Assembly (NCBI RefSeq): GCF_047607445.1
Contig: NZ_JBLKRT010000009.1
Span: 57,893-121,892, forward strand
Origin: Crystallibacter sulfonylureivorans_A
Lineage (GTDB): Bacteria > Actinomycetota > Actinomycetes > Actinomycetales > Micrococcaceae
Direction of reading: 5' to 3'
Length of the DNA stretch: 64,000 nt
Shown: piece by piece, positions 1-7,298 of the stretch
How the letters are laid out: every line of letters begins with the position of its first letter
Numbering within the stretch: the stretch's first letter is position 1
The notes under the pieces: generated by a model
Told to the model about the DNA's origin: nothing
Database searches by the model: none
The model's input: only the letters and a program-made list of their open reading frames with translations
Program-made: the position numbers and the translations under genes

Positions 1-5
1 GTCCC

Positions 6-299
6 TTACCTTCCGTCGTCCGGGTCGTCGCCGTCGGCTGGTTCCTCTGCCTCCGGATCGTCGCCCGGTGTGGGTTTGTCGCCGGGCGCCGGGGCCGGTG
101 CAGGCGCCTGCTGTTGCCGCTCCTGTTCCATCCGCGCTTCATAGCGGCCCGGGGCGAAGACCTCTTCCATGGCGCCGAACGCCCCGGAAATGCCCGCAGA
201 CCCGGGAAAGCCGCGCCAGGGACGGGACGCCATGGCCACGGTGGCGGCGATGATCAACGCCACCAGCCCCACCGCGATCAGACCCCCGACAAAGTCCAT
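6..299 (-). CDS. Small membrane protein of unknown function
   Basis: I do not recognise this family. The protein of about 97 residues begins with one hydrophobic segment (roughly residues 3-24) and continues as a hydrophilic tail with a Gln/Ala/Pro stretch and an Asp/Glu-rich end, so it looks like a single-pass membrane protein with an acidic tail. A start 54 bases further upstream (353) is also open and would overlap the preceding gene by 11 bases. I prefer the ATG at 299 because the membrane segment then lies at the very N-terminus. A 13-base palindrome, GGTGATTATCACC, lies just before this start at 302-314. It follows two other minus-strand genes closely and is probably co-transcribed with them. 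Confidence 0.55.
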   Translation of the reverse strand: MDFVGGLIAVGLVALIIAATVAMASRPWRGFPGSAGISGAFGAMEEVFAPGRYEARMEQERQQQAPAPAPAPGDKPTPGDDPEAEEPADGDDPDDGR

Positions 300-342
300 G
301 AGGTGATTATCACCCGGGAAGCCACCGGGCGGGAGGGCTCCC

Positions 343-774
343 TCAGGCGGCATCCCGGTGATGCGGCAACCTGGCTGCGCGCTGCAGTGCTACCGCCGCC
401 GTCGCGGCCGCCAGGGCCGGGAGGTAGAACCATCCCACGCTCGCGATGGCCAGCACGATGAATCCGAGCAACAGGATGGTGCAGCCGACGGCGGTCCACC
501 AAACCGCCCGGCGGGGCACCAGTAACGGCAGCAATGTCAGCAGCAGCGGGACAGCGAGCGGAATAAGGACCGTGGGCGGATGGGTCTGCAGCAACGTCAG
601 TTGCTCGACGGTGTGCTCCGGCGGTGTCCCGGGGGAGCTGCCCACCGTTTCCTCTGCCATCACCGGCAGGAGCGCTGCAGAAATGCTTGCGGCCGCGGCC
701 AGCAGGAAGGCCGCAACCTGGAGGACTGTCGGAAGTCTCGACGGGGGACCGCCGGGGTCCGGCGCCTGCTCCAT
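343..774 (-). CDS. Four-segment integral membrane protein, unknown function
   Basis: A 143-residue protein with about four hydrophobic segments: one near residues 18-38 and three closely spaced ones between roughly 66 and 132. No catalytic motif is visible and I do not assign a function. The start is fixed by context: the upstream glycosidase stop (TGA at 776-778) is separated from this ATG by a single base, and a GGAACTGAG stretch can serve as ribosome binding site. A start 42 bases upstream would be buried in the glycosidase gene. The tight coupling suggests translation with the GH4 gene. Confidence 0.65.
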   Translation of the reverse strand: MEQAPDPGGPPSRLPTVLQVAAFLLAAAASISAALLPVMAEETVGSSPGTPPEHTVEQLTLLQTHPPTVLIPLAVPLLLTLLPLLVPRRAVWWTAVGCTILLLGFIVLAIASVGWFYLPALAAATAAVALQRAARLPHHRDAA

Positions 775-775
775 C

Positions 776-2113
776 TCAGTTCCAGCGGTATCCGTGGGCC
801 TGTTCGTAGGCCGCAAGCAGCCGGTGGGCCACGTGGCCGGAGGTGATCAGCGGGTGGATCATGAAGGCCCGCAATGCGGCGGCGCGGTCGCCCTGTCCGC
901 CGCGGACCACCTCCTGCTCGACGGCCTTGACCTGGGTCATCAACCCGGCCTGATGCAGGGTCAGCGGTTTCACCGGCAAAGGGCGGGCGCCGTTCGAATC
1001 GACGACCGACGGCACTTCGATGACGGCGTCGTCCGGCAGTTGCGGGATGGTCCCGGCATTGCGGACGTTGAGGATCTGCTCACTGCGCTCGCCGGTCAGC
1101 AGGGCACGCATCGTGTCCAGGGCGACGTGTTCGTAACCGCCGGCGGCACGGTCCTCCTCATCGCGGGAAACGCCGATCTCCCGTGCCTCGGACAGATAGC
1201 TCTCCTCGCGGCGCCGCAGCGCGTCCTCCCACTCCGCGTACGGAGTCCCGGAGGCCTGCAGCCTGGCGTACAACTCCTGCTGCAGTTCGTGGATCGACTC
1301 GCCGCGGGTCTGCGTGGCGCCGGCCAGCGCCATCGTGGCTTCGCGGCGGAAGTAGTAATAGAACAGGTAGGCATTCGGGATCACCCCGAGGACCTGCAGT
1401 TCCCGGGTGCCGAAAATCCGGCCCTCTTCAAACGACTGCAGCCTGCCGGGATCGGCGAGCAGCCCGGGAAGCAGGTCACCGCCGTCATGCTCCAACCCGC
1501 GCAACCAGCCCAAATGGTTCAGGCCCACGTAGTCCACGCCCGCCAAGGAGCCGCGGCGCAACGGGGCGCCCGCGGCCTTGGCGGAGCGCCGGACCAGCCC
1601 GAGGGGCGTGTCGCAGATACCGATCACCCGGTGGCCGAGCACCGGCAGCACGGCCTCGGTGACCAGCCCGGCGGGATTGGTGAAGTTGATCAGCCACGCG
1701 TCGGGACTCAGCTCACGCAGCCGCCGGGCAATCTCCAGGGCAGCGGGAACCGCCCGCAAGCCGCAGGCAATGCCGGCCGCCCCGGTGGTTTCCTGGCCCA
1801 GCAGGTTGACCCGGCTGGCGATGCGTTCGTCCTGCGTCCTGCCCTGCGTGCCGCCGGGACGGATGGCGGAGAAGACGACGTCGGCCCCGGCCAGCGCTTC
1901 GTCGAGCGTGCGGGCGGATTCAATCCGGGGCGGCCGGACGCCGCGGGGCAGCGGAGCATCGGCCAGCACCCGGGCGATCGTTTGCTGCCGGCCGGCGTCC
2001 ACGTCGTGGAGCACCAGCCGGTCCACGAGGCCCGCCGCTGGTCCCTCGGCCAGCGCGCGATAGACCAGCGGCACGCGGAACCCGCCGCCGCCCAGAATGG
2101 CAAGTGTTGCCAC
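776..2113 (-). CDS. Glycoside hydrolase family 4 (6-phospho-beta-glucosidase type)
   Basis: A 445-residue cytosolic enzyme of the GH4 family, which cleaves phosphorylated disaccharides by an NAD+ and Mn2+ dependent redox-elimination mechanism. Seen here: an N-terminal Rossmann motif (LAILGGGGFR, residues 4-13), INFTNPAG and GICDTP, which are typical GH4 nucleotide and metal regions, and VGLNHLGW. The GTG start at 2113 is preceded by GGGGGAA at good spacing. Upstream in-frame starts lack this and would put the Rossmann strand 30 residues in. The specificity (cellobiose-6-P or another phospho-sugar) cannot be read from the sequence. No PTS gene is in view. An 8-bp inverted repeat at 2173-2199 is a candidate operator. 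Confidence 0.9.
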   Translation of the reverse strand: MATLAILGGGGFRVPLVYRALAEGPAAGLVDRLVLHDVDAGRQQTIARVLADAPLPRGVRPPRIESARTLDEALAGADVVFSAIRPGGTQGRTQDERIASRVNLLGQETTGAAGIACGLRAVPAALEIARRLRELSPDAWLINFTNPAGLVTEAVLPVLGHRVIGICDTPLGLVRRSAKAAGAPLRRGSLAGVDYVGLNHLGWLRGLEHDGGDLLPGLLADPGRLQSFEEGRIFGTRELQVLGVIPNAYLFYYYFRREATMALAGATQTRGESIHELQQELYARLQASGTPYAEWEDALRRREESYLSEAREIGVSRDEEDRAAGGYEHVALDTMRALLTGERSEQILNVRNAGTIPQLPDDAVIEVPSVVDSNGARPLPVKPLTLHQAGLMTQVKAVEQEVVRGGQGDRAAALRAFMIHPLITSGHVAHRLLAAYEQAHGYRWN

Positions 2114-2172
2114 TGCTTCCCCCGAACATTGACTTTGGATAACAAATCGGCGGACCCGAACCCGGGACGCGC

Positions 2173-2199
2173 CCCTAGCTTGTATTGTGCCAGCTAGGG
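2173..2199. promoter_or_regulatory. Inverted repeat, candidate operator of the GH4 gene
   Basis: CCCTAGCT and AGCTAGGG form a perfect 8-bp inverted repeat with an 11-base AT-richer centre, about 60 bases upstream of the GH4 start and 130 upstream of alr. The size and place fit a dimeric repressor site at the glycosidase promoter. The regulator is not known. Confidence 0.45.
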
Positions 2200-2328
2200 C
2201 CAACCCTGCATCCTCGCCGCTTGACCGCGCGCCCGGCCGCAGAATCCTGCCGGGCTGGCCCCATGCGGTGCCACCGCTCCGCGTAACCCTTCAGCTGGAA
2301 AGCAAGCTTCGGATGGGAGAATGGATCC

Positions 2329-3639
2329 GTGAGCTCTACATCGTCACCGCTGCCCTATGACCGCCAAGCCGTGATCAACCTGGACGCGATCCGCGCCAAC
2401 GTGCGGCATCTGCGCGAAATCGCAGCGCCCGCCCGCGTGATGGCCGTGGTCAAGGCGGACGCCTACGGCCACGGCGCAGTACCGGTGGCCCGCGCCGCGC
2501 TGGAGGCCGGTGCCGGCTGGCTGGGCGTGGCGCACTTTACCGAGGGCCTGGCGCTGCGCGAAGCGGGCATCGATGCCCCCATCCTGGCTTGGCTGCACAC
2601 CCCGGATACCGACTTCGCCGCCGGCATTGAGGCGGGGATCGACGTCGGCGTTTCCGGCTGGGAGCTGGAGCCGGTGGTCGCGGCCGCCCGGCAGCTGGAA
2701 CGGCCGGCGCGGGTGCACCTGAAGATTGACACCGGTCTGGGCCGCAACGGCTGTCCGCCGGCGCTCTGGGAGGACCTGGTTAACCGGGCCGTGGAGTACC
2801 AGGAACTCGGGCTGCTGCGGGTGGTGGGTGTGTTTTCCCACCTGGCCGTCGCCGACGAACCACACCGGCCGGAAACAGACGATCAAGTGGACCGCTTCCG
2901 CGAGGCGGTGGCGGTGGCGGAAAACGCCGGGCTGGATCTGGAAGTCCGGCATCTGGCCAACACGCCCGGCACGCTCAGCCGTCCGGATGCCCACTTCGAC
3001 ATGGTCCGCGTTGGCCTGGGGATCTACGGGCTGTCGCCCTTTGAGACGCAGACCCCCGAGGAACTGGGGCTGGTGCCGGCCATGACGCTGCGCGGGCGGG
3101 TGGCCAATTGCAAGCAGGTGCCCGCCGGTCAGGGTGTCTCCTACGGGCTGAACTACCTGACCACGGAGCCCACCACGCTGGTGCTGGTGCCGCTGGGCTA
3201 CGCCGACGGGATCCCGCGCAGCGTCACCGGGGTCCAGGTGGCCATCGGCGGCAAGCGCTACGACCTGGTGGGCCGGGTGGCCATGGACCAGTTCGTGGTG
3301 GATTTAAGGACCAACGACGCCGGCGAGCTCCTCGGTGAGGAAGTGATCCTTTTCGGCCCGGGGCCGGACGTTCCCGACGCCCAGGACTGGGCGGTCGGCG
3401 CCGGCACCATCAACTACGAGATTGTCACCCGGGTGAGCCCTCGCGTGCCGCGCTACTACACCGGCACCGCCGATGAACAGGACGACGGCGGGGAAGCGGC
3501 TCCTGTGGCGGTAGCCGAAGAACTCACCGCGTCCGCGGCAGAACAGGCCGCTGCAGCCGCCCAGGTCCGCGCTGCGCTGGCCGCGCCGGACGAGCGGAAC
3601 ACGGACAGCGCCGGGGACGCCGGCGCGGTGCTGGCTTGA
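2329..3639 (+). CDS. alr: Alanine racemase
   Basis: PLP-dependent interconversion of L- and D-alanine for peptidoglycan synthesis, in the cytosol. The N-terminal barrel carries VVKADAYGHG with the PLP lysine at about residue 42. The C-terminal beta domain has the GVSYGLNY segment with the catalytic tyrosine, followed by GYADGIPR and GRVAMDQ. The core is complete by about residue 378. The last ~60 residues are an Ala/Glu-rich tail beyond the usual length. The GTG start lies six bases after a weak -10 (GAGAAT, 2317-2322), so the mRNA may be leaderless. tsaE follows after 36 bases and is probably in the same transcript. Confidence 0.95.
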   Translation: MSSTSSPLPYDRQAVINLDAIRANVRHLREIAAPARVMAVVKADAYGHGAVPVARAALEAGAGWLGVAHFTEGLALREAGIDAPILAWLHTPDTDFAAGIEAGIDVGVSGWELEPVVAAARQLERPARVHLKIDTGLGRNGCPPALWEDLVNRAVEYQELGLLRVVGVFSHLAVADEPHRPETDDQVDRFREAVAVAENAGLDLEVRHLANTPGTLSRPDAHFDMVRVGLGIYGLSPFETQTPEELGLVPAMTLRGRVANCKQVPAGQGVSYGLNYLTTEPTTLVLVPLGYADGIPRSVTGVQVAIGGKRYDLVGRVAMDQFVVDLRTNDAGELLGEEVILFGPGPDVPDAQDWAVGAGTINYEIVTRVSPRVPRYYTGTADEQDDGGEAAPVAVAEELTASAAEQAAAAAQVRAALAAPDERNTDSAGDAGAVLA

Positions 3640-3675
3640 GGAGGCTGGCATGAGCGGTGGCATGAGGGAGCCGGC

Positions 3676-4287
3676 ATGACGGGCGGGGCGGGCCAGCCCG
3701 GAGCGGCGGATGTGGCCCGGGAACAACCGGCCACACCGGTGTGGGAGCGCGAATTCCACGTGGGCTCCGCGGAGGAGACGCAGGCGCTCGCCGCCCGGCT
3801 GGGCAGGATCCTGCGGGCAGGCGACCTGGTGGTGCTCAGCGGGGAACTGGGCGCGGGGAAAACCACCTTCACCCAGGGCCTGGGCGAGGGACTCGGCGTC
3901 CGCCCGGGCATCATCTCGCCCACTTTCGTGCTGGTGCGCAGCCATCCGAGCATGAACGGCGGCCCGGACCTGGTCCACGTGGACGCCTACCGGCTCGAGT
4001 CCGACGGCGAGATCGATGACATCGATCTGGAGAACACGTTGGATGAGGCTGTGACCGTCGTGGAGTGGGGCCGCGGCCGCGTGGAGCACCTCTCGGACAG
4101 TTGGCTGGACATTTCACTGGTGCGGCCAAGCGGAGCGGACGTCGTGAACCGCCCGGCGGAAGGCGCCGCGGGCACCTCGGCGAGCACCGGCGTCGTGCTG
4201 GATTTTGAAGATCCCGACGACGGCGAGCCCCGGCTGATCCGGATGGCGGCCTACGGTCCTCGCTGGGCCGCCTACATCTTCGCCTGA
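3676..4287 (+). CDS. tsaE: tRNA t6A biosynthesis ATPase TsaE
   Basis: P-loop ATPase that works with TsaB and TsaD to make N6-threonylcarbamoyladenosine at position 37 of ANN-decoding tRNAs. The Walker A motif GELGAGKTTF is at residues 56-65, followed by SPTFVLV and HVDAYRL, both typical of this family. At 203 residues it is longer than the common ~150, with extra sequence at both ends (first ~25 residues and about 60 at the end). Three close ATG triplets occur at 3650-3678; the one at 3676 is used here, preceded by GGGAG. It lies downstream of alr, while tsaB-rimI-tsaD begin 640 bases later. Confidence 0.9.
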   Translation: MTGGAGQPGAADVAREQPATPVWEREFHVGSAEETQALAARLGRILRAGDLVVLSGELGAGKTTFTQGLGEGLGVRPGIISPTFVLVRSHPSMNGGPDLVHVDAYRLESDGEIDDIDLENTLDEAVTVVEWGRGRVEHLSDSWLDISLVRPSGADVVNRPAEGAAGTSASTGVVLDFEDPDDGEPRLIRMAAYGPRWAAYIFA

Positions 4288-4425
4288 CGACTGAGGATCT
4301 GCATCGGAGGCCTTCTCCGGCGCGATTTGCCGCAACCGGAGGCGCTGCGGGCGGCCCGGTCTTCACTGCCTCGGGGCGCAGGTCCATAATCGTTGGCGAC
4401 AGCAGACCGGCGAGGAGGCCAACCC

Positions 4426-4845
4426 ATGGACACTGCGCTGACCCCGTACCTGGGATTCCGCGACCAGGCCAAAGAAGCGATGACCTTTTATCAGTCGGTG
4501 TTCGGCGGCGAATTGACGCTTAACACCTTCGGCGACTTCCACGCCAGCGATGATCCGGCCGAGACCGACAAGATCATGCACTCGCAGCTGGCCACCGAGC
4601 GCGGCCTGGTGCTGATGGCAGCGGACACGCCGAACAGCATGGACTTCACCCCCGGTTCCAGCCATTCGCTCTCGCTGAGTGGCGACAACGAGGCAGAACT
4701 GCGCGGTTACTGGGACAAGCTGATCGATGGCGCCAACATCACTGAACCGCTGCAACAGGCGCCCTGGGGAGACACCTTCGGCATGTGCACCGACAAGTTC
4801 GGCGTGCACTGGATGGTGAATATCGCCGGGCAACCGCCGGCCTGA
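4426..4845 (+). CDS. PhnB-like VOC-fold protein
   Basis: A 139-residue protein of the PhnB / glyoxalase-bleomycin fold. Seen: PYLGFRDQAKEAMTFYQSVF at the start, HSQL in the middle, and PWGDTFGMCTDKFGVHWMVN at the end, which is the usual layout of PhnB-like proteins. The biochemical role of such proteins is mostly unknown, so none is given. The ATG at 4426 has an AGGAGG ribosome binding site eight bases upstream. A start 33 bases earlier lacks one. It sits between tsaE and tsaB, which are often close neighbours, and looks like an inserted gene. Confidence 0.8.
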   Translation: MDTALTPYLGFRDQAKEAMTFYQSVFGGELTLNTFGDFHASDDPAETDKIMHSQLATERGLVLMAADTPNSMDFTPGSSHSLSLSGDNEAELRGYWDKLIDGANITEPLQQAPWGDTFGMCTDKFGVHWMVNIAGQPPA

Positions 4846-4913
4846 GCGGTCCGGCAAACCGCGGCCCCCACGGGGCGCCGGAGCCGATGAGAGGGGCCAT
4901 GGACTCCCTCAAG

Positions 4914-4919
4914 TAAAAT
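4914..4919 (+). promoter_or_regulatory. -10 element of a leaderless tsaB promoter
   Basis: TAAAAT ends six bases before the GTG start of tsaB, the spacing expected if transcription begins at the start codon. There is no Shine-Dalgarno sequence in between and no clear -35 box. Confidence 0.55.
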
Positions 4920-4925
4920 TGATGC

Positions 4926-5594
4926 GTGCTGATCCTCGCCCTTGACACCTCCGCCATCGCCAGCGCCGCGCTGCTGACCGGACAAGGAGAGACGCTGGCC
5001 GCCTTCGCGACCGAGGACACCCGCAGCCACGCGGAGGTACTGGCCCCGGGAATCGGCAAAATCATGACGACGGCGGACGTCACCGGCGTGGACATCGACG
5101 CCGTCGTGGTGGGCGTGGGCCCGGGACCGTTCACTGGCTTGCGCTCCGGCATTGCCACGGCCCGGTCGCTGGCCTTCGCCTGGGGCAAGCCGCTGCACGG
5201 TGTGATGAGCCTGGATGCCATTGCCGTGGATGCCGCGCCGGATGCCTGGCGGGCCGGCGTGGACGAGTTCGTGGTGGCCACCGATGCCCGGCGCAAGGAA
5301 GTGTACTGGGCGCGCTACCGCAGTACCGGCGGCAGGCATGAACTGCTCGACGGCCCGCACGTCAGTGCGCCGTCCGCCGTCCCGGACCTGCCGGCCTACG
5401 GCATGGGCGCCGGGCTGTACCCGGAGCAGCTGCGCGGCGTCACCGAGTACAGCGGCACCCAGCCTACGGCCGAAGCGCTGGGCCGCACCGCCGTCGCCAA
5501 GCTGGAAAAGGGGTTGGACCTGTTGGACACCGCGCCGCTGTACCTGCGCGAATCGGACGCGAAGGTCCCCGGACCGCGGAAGCGGGCACTGTGA
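4926..5594 (+). CDS. tsaB: tRNA t6A biosynthesis protein TsaB
   Basis: Scaffold partner of TsaD in t6A synthesis, an ASKHA-fold protein. The N-terminus has LALDTSAIASAAL, followed by HAEVLAPGI and VGVGPGPFTGLRSGIATARSLA, all characteristic of TsaB. The length of 222 residues is normal. The GTG start is supported by the -10 element six bases upstream. It overlaps rimI by four bases (GTGA) and forms the operon tsaB-rimI-tsaD. Confidence 0.93.
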   Translation: MLILALDTSAIASAALLTGQGETLAAFATEDTRSHAEVLAPGIGKIMTTADVTGVDIDAVVVGVGPGPFTGLRSGIATARSLAFAWGKPLHGVMSLDAIAVDAAPDAWRAGVDEFVVATDARRKEVYWARYRSTGGRHELLDGPHVSAPSAVPDLPAYGMGAGLYPEQLRGVTEYSGTQPTAEALGRTAVAKLEKGLDLLDTAPLYLRESDAKVPGPRKRAL

Positions 5595-6157
5595 CCGCCG
5601 GCGCGCTGCCCGCAGGCCAGATCAGGGCGATGACCGAGGCCGACATTCCCGCGGTGGATGCGCTGGAGCGGAAACTGTTTCCGGCCGATGCGTGGCCCAC
5701 CGAGATGTTCTACGAGGAATTGGCGCAGGACACCCGCAGCTACTACGTGGCCGTGGATGCGCTCGGCGAGGTGATCGGCTATGCCGGCCTGATGTGCGTG
5801 CGGCCGATCGCCGATGTACAGACCATCGCCGTGGTGCCCGAGCGCGAGGGGCAGGGGATCGGCACCCGCCTGCTGGCCTTGCTGATCGAACAGGCCGCGG
5901 AACAGCGGGCGGAGGACGTGCTGCTGGAGGTGCGCGCGGACAACCCGCGGGCGCAGCGGCTCTATCGCTGGTTTGGCTTCGAGCAGATCCACGTGCGCCC
6001 GCGCTACTACCGCGGCGGCACCGACGCGTTGATCATGCGGCTGAAGCTCAAGGATTGGACCGGCCGGCCCGGTGCCGACCAGCCCGGTGCCGGCCGGGAC
6101 GCTGCGGGGCCCGCCATACCGGGCGAGCAGCCGGAAACCATGGAGGAGACCCGATGA
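5591..6157 (+). CDS. rimI: Ribosomal protein S18-alanine N-acetyltransferase RimI
   Basis: GNAT-fold acetyltransferase. RimI acetylates the N-terminal alanine of ribosomal protein S18. The acetyl-CoA loop is visible as VVPEREGQGIGTRLL (about residues 83-97), followed by LEVRADNPRAQRLYRWFGFEQI, the classical end of the domain. The domain ends near residue 155. The last ~30 residues are Pro/Gly/Ala-rich and probably disordered. The gene overlaps tsaB by four bases and its stop overlaps the tsaD start (ATGA), so the three are translationally coupled. Confidence 0.9.
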   Translation: MTAGALPAGQIRAMTEADIPAVDALERKLFPADAWPTEMFYEELAQDTRSYYVAVDALGEVIGYAGLMCVRPIADVQTIAVVPEREGQGIGTRLLALLIEQAAEQRAEDVLLEVRADNPRAQRLYRWFGFEQIHVRPRYYRGGTDALIMRLKLKDWTGRPGADQPGAGRDAAGPAIPGEQPETMEETR

Positions 6158-7221
6158 ACCGCACCCAACCGCTGGTCTTGGGGATCGAATCCTCCTGCGA
6201 TGAAACCGGAGTCGGCATTGTCCGTGGCGATACCCTGCTGGCCAACACCGTTTCGTCCTCGATGGACGAGCATGTTCGTTTCGGCGGCGTGATCCCGGAG
6301 ATCGCCTCGCGCGCCCACCTCGACGCATTCATCCCCACGCTGGAGCAGGCCCTGGACACCGCCGGCGTCACCTTGGACGAAGTGGACGCACTGGCCGTCA
6401 CCTCCGGACCCGGGCTGGCCGGCGCCCTGATGGTTGGCGTTTGCGCTGCCAAGGCGCTCTCGCTGGCCACCGGAAAGCCGCTGTACGCGATCAACCACCT
6501 GGTGGCCCACGTGGGCGTCGGCGTACTGGACGGGGGAGTGCTGCCGGAGAACCTGGGGGCGCTGCTGGTTTCCGGTGGCCACACGGAGATCCTGCGCGTG
6601 CGCTCCCTGACGGACGACGTGGAACTGCTTGGCGCCACCATCGACGACGCGGCCGGCGAAGCCTACGACAAGGTGGCGCGCATCCTCGGCCTGGGGTACC
6701 CGGGCGGACCGGTGATCGACAAACTGGCCCGCGAGGGGGATCCAAAGCGGATCCGTTTCCCGCGCGGACTGACCCAGCCCAAGTACATGGGGTCGGCAGA
6801 GGAGCCGGGACCGCACCGCTACGACTGGTCTTTCTCCGGCTTGAAGACGGCCGTGGCCCGCTGCGTGGAGCAGTTCGAAGCCGCCGGCGAGCCACTTCCG
6901 GTGGCCGACATCGCGGCGTCCTTCCAGGAAGCGGTGGCGGACGTGATCACCGCCAAGGCCATGCTGGCCTGCACCGAGCACGGCATCAGCAACCTGCTGC
7001 TGGGCGGCGGCGTGGCGGCCAACTCGAGACTGCGCGCGCTGACTCAACAGCGCTGTGCCGAGCATGGCATCTCGCTGCGGGTGCCGCCGGTGTCACTGTG
7101 CACCGACAACGGCGCGATGGTCGCCGCGCTCGGCGCGCAGGTGGTGATGGCCGGCGGCCAGCCGTCCGGCATCGAATTCGCTCCGGATTCCTCGATGCCG
7201 GTCAGCAGCGTGCACCTATAA
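6154..7221 (+). CDS. tsaD: tRNA N6-adenosine threonylcarbamoyltransferase TsaD
   Basis: Transfers the threonylcarbamoyl group to A37 of tRNA, acting with TsaB and TsaE. Seen: GIESSCDETGVGIV at residues 10-23, the metal-binding histidines in NHLVAHV (about 115 and 119), LVSGGHTEI, GEAYDKVARILGLGYPGGP and LLLGGGVAANSRLR near the end, all hallmark TsaD segments. The length of 355 residues is standard. The ATG at 6154 is preceded by GGAGGAGAC and overlaps the rimI stop. The open frame extends much further upstream but only as an out-of-frame shadow of tsaB and rimI. Confidence 0.96.
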   Translation: MNRTQPLVLGIESSCDETGVGIVRGDTLLANTVSSSMDEHVRFGGVIPEIASRAHLDAFIPTLEQALDTAGVTLDEVDALAVTSGPGLAGALMVGVCAAKALSLATGKPLYAINHLVAHVGVGVLDGGVLPENLGALLVSGGHTEILRVRSLTDDVELLGATIDDAAGEAYDKVARILGLGYPGGPVIDKLAREGDPKRIRFPRGLTQPKYMGSAEEPGPHRYDWSFSGLKTAVARCVEQFEAAGEPLPVADIAASFQEAVADVITAKAMLACTEHGISNLLLGGGVAANSRLRALTQQRCAEHGISLRVPPVSLCTDNGAMVAALGAQVVMAGGQPSGIEFAPDSSMPVSSVHL

Positions 7222-7250
7222 AACGGGATCCGCCGCGGTTCGGGCGGTGG

Positions 7251-7298
7251 CTACTTCCCGAGGCCGGCGAGCAGCTATTTCCCGAGGTCGGCGAGCAG
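7251..7298. repeat. 24-bp tandem duplication over the chitinase stop codon
   Basis: Two adjacent 24-base copies (7251-7274 and 7275-7298) differ at two positions. On the minus strand each encodes the chitinase C-terminus L-L-A-(D/G)-L-G-K followed by TAG, so the last codons including the stop are repeated directly after the real stop. Confidence 0.8.

Noticed and set aside
446..2197. 583-residue plus-strand frame opposite the GH4 gene
   Set aside because: Composition is Gly/Gln/Arg-rich without motifs. The minus strand encodes a clear GH4 enzyme here.
3645..3690. Three short GGCATGA repeats before tsaE
   Set aside because: They look like alternative start codons in a small gap rather than a functional repeat; copies are short and uneven.
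5215..6153. Long upstream extension of the tsaD frame
   Set aside because: It runs out of frame through tsaB and rimI. tsaD starts at the ATG at 6154 with a good ribosome binding site.
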